Origin: Capitulum mitella
Lineage: Eukaryota; Arthropoda; Thecostraca; Pollicipedomorpha; Pollicipedidae
Direction of reading: 5' to 3'
Assembly: GCA_030062745.1 (NCBI GenBank)
Contig: CP099851.1
Location: 11,286,393 to 11,350,392, forward strand
Length of the DNA: 64,000 nt
Below the pieces are notes generated by a model. It was not told where the DNA came from and did not search any database. It worked only from the letters and a program-made list of their open reading frames with translations. Below are positions 55,621 through 64,000 of the stretch, piece after piece (within the stretch, counting starts at the first letter, position 1; each line of letters begins with the position of its first letter). Made by a program: the position numbers and the translations under genes.

Positions 55621-56714
55621 TCCTGCGGAACATTTTTTTATTATTCGATTTGATTTTTGTCATTTGGTTTGATGCATATTGATCCGATTGATTACATTTG
55701 ATTCGATATGGCCTCATAACTTCTTCTTTGACCAGATGGCCAGCGTTCTCGTGACAATTGTTATGTTCGCAGTCAACGGCCTGTGAAAGGTATGAGACAA
55801 ACATTGCCTGCATTGATAATCAGCCATGAGTGAGGAGGAATTCGTGCCAAGTTGACAGTGGGAAAAGGGCACTCATCAGCTGCGAGCGAGAATGAAATGG
55901 CGCAAAAGCAGTGGCGGGCAGAAGCCTGGATAGCTGAGTCAGGGTCTGTGCAACACTCTCGGCTTAGTGCGGGCTCTCGTCCCAGCGCCGCCCATTTCAG
56001 CACGCTCGAACTGAATTTTTACAACAAAATATCAAAAGATATATAGCAATACACAAATGGCAACTCTAGATGACCGATTTGCGTGGATTCGAGGGCACGC
56101 ACAAACGATGGACCGTTGTGTTGATGATCAAGCACGAGGGCATGGGAAACTGTGCATAATACAATGCCATTCTAAGAGCTGCAGACATTATGTTTTACCG
56201 TACGATCTTCCACTCTTTTTTGGAGCGGCAAATGCTGACGTATTAAACAGAATGGTGTCAGGCTTACAAGTACATGTGCTCGGAAAATGACATTTCGTCT
56301 GGTAAAGCGAATGGCAACTGCATTTGGCAACCTGTTGGTTAAAATGTATGGAGCGCCAACCATAATCTAGCTTCCGTGCCTTTCGGCACAAAGCAACATA
56401 CAGGTATTTAGAACTTTTCTCGTAAACAGATCAGAGCTTCTGATGCGGTTAAGATTGTTCAACTGAAACGCCAACGCCGGGTAGTCAGATTCAATTAAAA
56501 CACTATTCGTTAACTTAAATATTCTGAGGGAATTTGACTCTCCCCATACCTCTACATAGTACATTTTGAACCATTCGCATTCAGCGACGAATCACCAAGG
56601 TCTGGTGCAGGGTTGAATCACCTGGGCTTTAGGATGATTGTGCGTTAAGCAACAGATGAAGCTGCATAACCTTTCCGCCGCTGTCGTTCACTTCTTACAA
56701 ATGGCACTCAGCCG
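55621..56714. other. No recognisable gene
   Basis: A plus-strand frame at 56057-56290 (77 codons from ATG) has unremarkable composition but no family I recognise. Confidence 0.4.
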
Positions 56715-57110
56715 CCAGCCCTGCTCGTGAGATGGTCTGCAGATGTGGCCGAGGGCCGGGCGGCGCACCGTCCGGGGAACGGAGCGCCGCTGGAGGGATG
56801 CCGCCCCCGCTCGCGCCGCCTCGGGCGTTCAGGACTAGCTGACCTTGGTGCTGGCTTGTCGGCGCGCTGCGTCGCCGCCGCCGCGGCCGCGCGGCGCCGG
56901 TCCGCGACTCGAGACTCGGGGCTCGCGCCGACGCCGCGGCGCCGGCCGTCACCCGTCGTTTTCCGCCGGATTTGCCGCGTCGACGCGACGCGCGCGCGAC
57001 GGCCGGCGGCGGACGGCGCGAGCGCGGATCGCCGGCGGTCGGTGCTCGGACGCCGGGAGAAGTGGCTCCGTCGCGCTGGTCCACCGTGGTGCCACTGACA
57101 GTCGAAAGGT
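56715..57110. other. CpG-rich island
   Basis: GC-rich and CpG-dense (GCGACGCGCGCGCGACGG near 56982). Long frames on both strands reflect composition. Possible promoter, unproven. Confidence 0.5.
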
Positions 57111-57503
57111 ACGGTCGTCATTCGGGATTCGGCGTCATGTCCTGATTCTGGTCCGCTTCTGTCTGGGCCCTGTGCAGCTGTTCCAAATGGCAAGGACGTG
57201 GTGTGAAAGGCAGCGTCAACAGCAACGGTTATTCTTTTTTATATCTGTTGTAGCCTTGCCGTGTTTGTGCAGCAATTTGTCATTGAATGTTAGAGAAAGG
57301 ATGCACAAACAGTTTGTCTGTTCATTATGACAATGGGTAGTTTTCGCTGTTATATCCGCCTAAGCACGTTTCCCTTAAGATGTAACAAAAGGGTGTTTAC
57401 ATTGGCAGGGAAGCTACACCACATCGCATGTCTGGGTAAAAGGGATATTTTCATTGGTACTGATGACTGGCATAGCCGCACTGATAGGGCTTGACCAACA
57501 AAG
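57111..57503. other. No recognisable gene
   Basis: Nothing recognised. Confidence 0.4.
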
Positions 57504-57653
57504 AGCAGTCAAGATCACGAAACAGTCTAGGAGAGTGGCTTAACACATAGCTATGAATATACTAAACGTAACTTCTAAACACATGCTCTGACAGGGTTTC
57601 ACCAGCAGTCAAGATCACGAAACAGTCAAAAGGAAAGTGGCGGAACACATAGC
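57504..57653 (+). repeat. 100-bp-period direct repeat
   Basis: AGCAGTCAAGATCACGAAAC starts at 57504 and 57604, and both continue into GTGGC..AACACATAGC. The homologous part is about 50 bp. Confidence 0.8.
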
Positions 57654-59748
57654 CAAGCTGTTTGAGCCTCAGTACTGCGTGCGGGGTTCCAGGAATGTAC
57701 GCTGCATCATATCTCTGATTTTTGTGTATCATGAAATGTAAGGGCTTATGGTTCGCTCATGGTATGCATTGGCAATACTCCATGCTGCTCAAACCCGATG
57801 ATTTGTCAGTCTACTAGCGACTGCAAAACCCTTTCCGCCGTCTTCCCTTACCAAAAAAAAACATAGCTTTGTACCGCGACCATTTTCTGTGATTTTCCCA
57901 TTTTCGTTTCGTTCTGCTTCGAAGCGAGAGCTGCGTGACCGTCGACTCGAAATCCATCGGCCGGCCGACTATTCGCTGGCCAGCCTGGCCTGGCGACCCG
58001 CCCCGCACAGCGCGCTGCTCTACATTGTACGGCCTGTCCCACCCATCGTGGCGCATATAAGCCGAAGAAGGCATGCTGCCCGTGATGGGATGGGCCACGG
58101 TAGCCTTGAGTGTCGGTGAACGGCGTTCGACACTAAAAAATAACGCATCCGGGTAGGGTTTAAAATGGCAAACGTCGCCGCCTGCGTTCGTATAAAAACG
58201 TCATATAAAGCTTGCTACAAATGGTTTTGCCATTGGTACTGCCGAAATGCCAACAGCGGGCTCGAACCACGTTTAAAAAGGTGATTTCATGTCGCCAGGA
58301 TAAGTACGATGGCGCGCCGTAACGGTTGGCCAACTGTCCCGTTCCCAGAAATCACTTGCTGCATTATCCCTTCAGGGCACACTGCACTGGGAACAATATG
58401 TCATCGCCACTCTTGCAGAGTTTGCGAAAAGTCTCGTTTCTTGGGAGAAACTTCGAAAAAAACCGAAAAAACTGGAGAATGAAGTTTCTTGCAATCAACT
58501 ACAGCCGTTTGCCAACAAACACATGTGATGTCAACTTACAAGACGTTTGATTTCCAACAAAACCATGTTCTCAAAACAAACAAAACCAGTGCATCGAAAA
58601 GGAATATTTCCGTCCAGGTAACAAGTTTTTTCTCTGTGGCTGCCATGCTTACGCCCGGCATTTTCTGTTGTCCGTGGCAGGTAAAGCATAGATTAACCCT
58701 CTCGTTGGAGGCCGCCAGAGCCACGACTACTCTGACGCTGCAATCCATGCACCAATCGATTCCTCTATTCATCGATTCCTCATACATCACTAGAAACAGA
58801 ATATACTGTGTGGCAGATAATGGCAATATATATATATATATACATAGTCCAGAAAACATGCTGTTGCGCCGACCGACGGGCACCGTCAAGAGACGGCGCC
58901 GAAGGAGCCGATATCGTGGAACGTTCCCGGGCAAAATAAGGACAATTTTCAATATATCGATATCTTTTTGACAGCATGCAAAGTAAAAATGGTTGGGGAG
59001 CATATATCAAAAGTTTGGCACACCTAACTCAGTCCATTCGTTCGAAGCTAGCGAAACACGGAGGAGGGTTTCTTGGAAGTCGACCAAGGCGAAGGTTCAT
59101 GTTCATTTTTTTTTGCCAAGAACAAAGTACGAATTTTTAACTCTGCGCAGCAAACCGCCGTCGGGAACTTGTATGTACCTCCTGTGCTTTTGCATCGCAT
59201 GCTGATTCAAAGTCATGGCTTTAACCTGTTTATATTGGTACGAAATGCAGAAACAGTAAAGTGATGAATGTTATGACAACAATCTAATGAAAAAGTGCGT
59301 TTTGCAAGGAAAAACTCGTGAATCGAAAAACCCGAAAACTCATTCACATTTTGTTTGTTTCGAAGGATGGGGTCCATAGAAACGAATTCCAAAAGAAATG
59401 TTGTCAATTGTTCTTTGAGGCCATTATTGTCAACGATACGACAATGTTGTGTCAGAGCCGATTAAAGGACTTCCGACATAAAGCCGGCCCAACGGTTGAA
59501 TTTGATCATCCAAAGCCGCACAACTTTTGATATGAAACTTTGTTCACATGGGTCGAATACCAAGAGTACGTGCACCACAAGTCGGAGACCAGTTTGTTCT
59601 GCCCGACATGGAAACACGTTTCCCAGAAGTCAAGGTCGCAAATCGCAGAAATCCGACAACAGTCGAAATGTGATCACAGTTGTCGAACGTCCCAAATCAG
59701 GCGAATTTGGCTTACATGCTTGTCCGCTTCCCGAAACCCAATACGCCG
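57654..59748. other. No recognisable gene
   Basis: A short TATATA microsatellite lies near 58828-58842. Open frames up to 160 codons overlap on opposite strands (58489-59003) without recognisable motifs. Confidence 0.4.
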
Positions 59749-59780
59749 ACGCCTTCTACTTTAACATGAGTAGAAGGCGT
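59749..59780. repeat. 12-bp perfect hairpin with TTAACATG loop
   Basis: ACGCCTTCTACT (59749-59760) and AGTAGAAGGCGT (59769-59780) enclose TTAACATG. GACGCCTTTTCCTTTTAACATGAGTG follows near 59798, a direct near-copy of the left arm plus loop. Confidence 0.8.
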
Positions 59781-60939
59781 TGTCGTAGACCGTAGCAGAC
59801 GCCTTTTCCTTTTAACATGAGTGTTTTTCTGGGGCCCAGTTTATGGAAGGTTTCATAAATTCATTCGTTGTTATGTGTCATGTTTTTGTTTTAGATTTGG
59901 CATAACTGTTTTGACGAGACTCTTTTATCAACGTCCTCAGTACATGTCGATAATATTTTGGATTTCTCAGCAGCGGTCTAACCCTCAGCTCCCTCCCCCG
60001 CCCTGGTCCCAGAGACCCCGTGGTTAGTGCAGCAAGAGGTGAGTAACATGCACTGTGATTAAACTGGCACCGTGCATAGCTGGAGCCTCCCGAAAATTAT
60101 ACGGGGGATGCACATGGGATTTGAGGTCATTTCTTTCCAGTCATTGCCGTAGGCCTTAGTTAAAATCCCCGAATATTGGGGGTCCGGACCCCTCCCCACA
60201 CGTCATTGTTTTCCATGGGACGGTGAGCCAGTATATTTAGTACATTTGATGCAAGCGGGGAACAGATTTGGTCTACACGACAACGTGACAGCTGCAGACT
60301 TCAGTGCTTCGTTTTTGTGGCGCCAAACAGCTCGTCCCTGGGCCAAATTTAGACCATTATTTGTTCCACTGTATGCTGCAGTTTGTGCTCGCTGGACAGA
60401 CCCCGACAGCGCAACTTTGAAAGTCTAACAAACCATTGATTCAAAAGGAAAAAATACTGGTGTTGGATGCATTCTTTGTTGTACCAGTGGCAAACTGTCG
60501 TCTCGTTTTCTAAGTTTTGGTTTCTGTCATGACGTTCCAATTCGTTCGTGGCTTCGACGTTGCTGCGAGTTTCCCGAAAGCATTCTGCTTGCGTTACCCA
60601 GGTTACGTATGGCCAAATTTTGCTTGGCTTCCCGACTCCAACTGGCTTTAACTCTCACAGACTTTCCCTTTTATGTAACCGTGGTCTTTATGAACGACTA
60701 AGCCAGAATCCGTCGCCCACATTTATCTCGTTTATTCGCATAGGACCGAGTGGACTCAGAGGCTACCCCACTCTCTGACATGTTTACTTATGTCCTGCTT
60801 CATTTTTAGGTAGTCGACGGCCTCTACGTCGATTCTGTCAGCGCGACGTCAACTCCACCAAGTAAGTGGCATACAAGCATCTGGAAAACGCGTCAGCACC
60901 AAGAGAGAGAGAAAATACACCCGCCCCCGACCGGAGGCA
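59781..60939. other. No recognisable gene
   Basis: Nothing recognised. Confidence 0.4.
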
Positions 60940-61420
60940 GCGTACACGATCACGCGCAGACGGCCGCTCACGCACTGCCGACGTCACGTGACGGCGCGCA
61001 CGCACTGCCGTCGGTCGGCCGGCCGGGTCCCGTTAGACGGTCAGATGCTGTTCTCGGTCGTGGATTCGGCCAGTTTGCCTTGAGAGCGGGTCCGGGCGGA
61101 GGGAAGGGTGTTCTCGCCGGGGGGACTGGAGGCTGGAAGGGCGAGGCGGAGGAAAGGCTCGGGGAGGAGTACCGAAAATACGCGACGGAGGAACGGAGGA
61201 AGGTTTCTCTCGGCGGTAGGAAACGGTGGTTAAAGGTTAAAAAGCTGGTCGGGCGAGGGGAACGAAAGTCTCCCGTCTTGACCGGGTCAGGGGTCGGCGG
61301 GATGCGACGGAGGGAAGAGTTCTCTGGAGTGTTTGTGTGTGTGGAGGGACTAGAGATTTCCGGGGGAGGGTCTCTGGGCGTTCCAATTGCGAGTGGCCGC
61401 CATCCCCGTGGAGCACCGGC
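60940..61420. other. CpG-rich island with GACGTCACGTGAC motif
   Basis: GC-rich block. GACGTCACGTGAC (60980-60992) combines a CRE-like half and an E-box CACGTG. CACGCACTGCCG is repeated at 60969 and 60999. The right part is purine-rich (GGAGGAACGGAGG). Promoter role unproven. Confidence 0.4.
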
Positions 61421-61717
61421 ATGTGGATGATAGGGGTACGCATGCTGGCTGCGCAGGAGACACATGACATGCGTGGCCTCGCATTGTCCTCGGACATGGA
61501 GCTGACGGATGATCTTGTGGTGGAACATCCCAGCGTCCCTTTTCCGCATTTCTCTCGATTAAAGGTTGTGTGAACTGTGAGACGGAGTTCCGGCCATCCA
61601 GAAGCCCATGGTGAGGTTCGTGTGTTGTATTTGGGTAACTGTTGAATGTTTCTGGAACAAAATGGGGGTTCATCTTGGTACGGTATGCTGGGCACGGTTC
61701 CACTATTGTGCACGGTT
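61421..61717. other. No recognisable gene
   Basis: Part of a 182-codon minus-strand frame (61785-61237) with no motif I recognise. Confidence 0.35.
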
Positions 61718-61810
61718 ATCGTGATCGCTAGCTCAGTTGTGAAAGCGCCTGTTTCCCTGTCCTGAGGCTGGCAGCTGGCCAACAAAGGGTCGGGTTGATT
61801 ACCACACGGC
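61718..61810 (+). repeat. tRNA-like sequence, SINE head or tRNA pseudogene
   Basis: CGCTAGCTCAGTTGTGAAAG (61726-61745) closely resembles a tRNA D-arm and A box. GCGCCTG...CCTGAGG follows like an anticodon arm, and GGGTTGATTACC (near 61792) is a weak B box. Extra bases lie between them and the acceptor stem does not pair, so I do not call a functional tRNA. Confidence 0.45.
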
Positions 61811-63099
61811 TGCGCCGTATCCTTTACAGCACGTTAAACTTCCCTTTAAAAATCGCCATTCCCTGGAAATGCACAATAGCGAGGAAGGTTCAAACTCCGT
61901 GTAACAGGCTCATCTGAACACGGTCTCCGATCTCAAGCAGCACCCCAGTTATTCATACGGATGAAAGAAGTGCGGCGGAAAATTATTCAATACACAGTTT
62001 TTAGCACTGGCGTAGGTACACATGCAGTTTGTTTTGATAGGCCGTAGCTGCTCACACATAACCATCCTGACAAGCATGACATCCTGTCGCCATGTACATA
62101 TTCATTGGCCTTGAAGACTAGGTCGTGGTGAATGTGGACGTATACATGAGCTCAGCTGTCCAGAAAAGCGACCAGCTTAGTCCTACTTAGTCAGTCTTTA
62201 CTTCGACAAGGACATAACAACCATCCTTTCAGACCAAATGGGGTTTTCCGTCGTATTGCGATGCCCATAGCTGGGTTTCCAGAACCGCCTTTAAGCTTTT
62301 GCACCGCCTCTCCAGCCTTTGACTTTTTCGGCTGAGCCGTACTGACTTGAATGGGGAAGGCTAGGACTCGCCTCCTATGTCACGCTGTACTCCCCGGCCA
62401 TGTGCGTTTAGTAACAGGGACGCGGCACCACACGCCTTCGTCAAGCAGATTTCAGGGCGGATCGAAGCATTTGTCTTCATGGAGCTGCGTCGGTTTCAAA
62501 GCTGGCTGCTTCCGTGGATCAAAACGCACTGTTGAAAGGTGGCCGTTTCCACACAATCGTTCGATAATACTGACTGGATCACCATTTCAGATATTCGATT
62601 CAGTCCGCCAAACTTTTGAGCGAGTGGGTATCAGCAGCTGTCTTTTCAAACGATCGTTTGTTGTGAGGAGTTTTAAGCTACCACAGCGCCCACAAGATAG
62701 GGTAACAGGCATCATATTGTTTCAGTGGAATATCAGAACTCCTGCAGCATTTCCTCCGCAAAATATTGCCGTTCAGATGAGACACAACCTCCTGTGATTC
62801 CGCGAGAAACAAAAACTGGTTTCCGCTTTCTAGACTGGACAGGTGACCGCTCAGCCTCCTTGAGGGAAATAACCATTGTTTGGTTTCAGATAATTGTTTG
62901 TTTGGCATTTTGGTCCAGCTGGGCCTTTCCATACCCTGCAGATGGGAGCCGAATGACCTCGAAGTCGGTGCGTTCCCTAAGCCCCAGTAATCAATCAACC
63001 CATACCCTGCAGGCACGAAGGTCATGGAGTCGTATCCTGCGTATTACCGCCTATTGTTGTGAACCGCTTAACGAGTGTTACTTGTGGTAAATCTCATGA
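61811..63099. other. No recognisable gene
   Basis: CATACCCTGCAG occurs twice (near 62930 and 63001). Nothing else recognised. Confidence 0.4.
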
Positions 63100-63600
63100 C
63101 TGAAGCGGCCAACGAAGGCGACGACAGGCGGCGGCGGATTCCCTGGGAGGACAGAGCAGTGAAGTGAACATTGCGTGCGCGTCGGCTCAGCGATCAGCCG
63201 GCGACGACTCGCCCGCCAGCGCAGTTTCGGACGGCGCACTGACGGCGCAGTTCTGGCCGAAAGTTGTGGATCGGATTTTCGCGCCCTGAATTCTCCGCGC
63301 TCCCCGACGCCCCGCGCTGGTCACGCTGGCCGGAATGCGCAGTTGACGCGTGCGCAGTTGTTGGGGAGCGAGCCTGGAAGACCCGACACAGGCAGGGCCT
63401 CACCGGCGCTGCGTCGGCTGGTTTACGCTTATCTGCGGAGCGGGATCAGTGGCGACCGGACATGCATCGGCCAAATTCACCACTGGACGTGACGAGGGGT
63501 GACCGGGTCCATGGTTTGGGGAAAGTTCCCCCCGAACCGTCCTCCCAGCTCATGACGTGTGCAGCCCGTGACGGCGCTGGAACGTCGTCGGTGCGCGGTT
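63100..63600. other. GC-rich, CpG-rich block
   Basis: Raised GC and CpG with overlapping frames on both strands and no recognisable protein. Confidence 0.4.
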
Positions 63601-64000
63601 CACCCAACAGTTTCATGACTTGTGCATTTGTGCGTTTTGTCATCGACTCGCACGGTTCATGTCTGGTCCGATGGGATTTCTTTCTGCTGAGATTTTTTGT
63701 GGACTGTAAATGGCTGTTTTGAGGACAGCTTGTGGCCTTCATAAATAGGTCATTTTTCCATGGACCTGTATTTTGAAACCATAGTCATATTGTTGAATTA
63801 ACGGTCGTGAGGTTAAGTTCAACAAATCTTTGTTTTAATATTCCGCTTCAAACCTTTGCTATTAGGAGGATAGAGTGCTTCACGTGTATTTAAAATGCGA
63901 TTCAGGGATTTTACACACATTTACCGGGCCTGAAAATATTAGTTTCGCCGAGTGTCCACAGGTATGACGGGAACAGCCGCCGTCCTTGTAGGATAGCGGA
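63601..64000. other. No recognisable gene
   Basis: Nothing recognised up to the window edge. Confidence 0.4.

Noticed and set aside
61237-61785. 182-codon minus-strand frame
   Set aside because: Overlaps a tRNA-like sequence and a GC-rich block; no motif recognised.
1-64000. Possible CRISPR array, operon or prokaryotic defence system
   Set aside because: No evenly spaced direct repeats with unique spacers, no ribosome-binding-site-led gene strings and no coding density; the sequence is eukaryotic in character.

Overview
This window looks like gene-poor, repeat-rich nuclear DNA from a eukaryote, most likely an animal and probably an invertebrate. Evidence: no dense ORF tiling, no operons, no long ATG-initiated reading frame outside tandem repeats, long dinucleotide microsatellites, several minisatellites, many decayed transposable elements and CpG dinucleotides that are not obviously depleted. 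The species cannot be fixed from the sequence. I found no intact protein-coding gene, no rRNA and no complete tRNA. The only protein homology I trust is a short, frameshifted piece of non-LTR (LINE) reverse transcriptase near 52.5 kb.

Layout. From 2 to 10.4 kb there are three roughly 1.22-kb copies, and one older remnant, of a non-autonomous transposon (here TTAA-1). It is bounded by TTAA and CCCG...CGGG ends, as in piggyBac-type elements. Each end has a subterminal G-run/C-run palindrome, and the body holds everted AGGTCA half-sites. From 10.4 to 16.6 kb there is mostly unrecognised DNA with a 64-nt hairpin, a 35-bp tandem repeat, microsatellites and a perfect CRE palindrome. From 16.7 to 19.7 kb lies an old inverted duplication with about 1.3-kb arms and a 0.33-kb spacer, with purine/pyrimidine microsatellites at both outer ends. 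From 23.7 to 29.4 kb a second TTAA family (TTAA-2, ends CCCTATTCCCG) occurs in several copies, direct and inverted, including two places where one 5' end follows soon after another.

From 31.5 to 38.5 kb there is a tRNA-like SINE remnant, CGAATATTCG-rich segments, a TGACCT-rich zone and a candidate 4.9-kb element with inverted ends of about 19 bp. From 38.6 to 50.4 kb GC- and CpG-rich islands alternate with minisatellites of 20-, 28-, 33- and about 38-bp period. The 33-bp array near 47 kb leaves five of six frames open. From 51 to 52.7 kb a TGACCT-rich remnant, a short TTAA-2 copy and the LINE reverse-transcriptase fragment abut; the TTAA-2 copy sits at a TTAA inside the reverse-transcriptase reading frame. 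From 53 to 64 kb the DNA is mostly unrecognised, with CpG-rich patches near 55.3, 56.9, 61.2 and 63.3 kb, short inverted repeats and a tRNA-like sequence.

No genes acting together can be described. The coherent story is one of small non-autonomous TTAA elements building up, apparently without any source of transposase in this window, beside repeatedly expanded minisatellites in CpG-rich islands. Identities, copy numbers and family names were judged by eye; no database or alignment was run.
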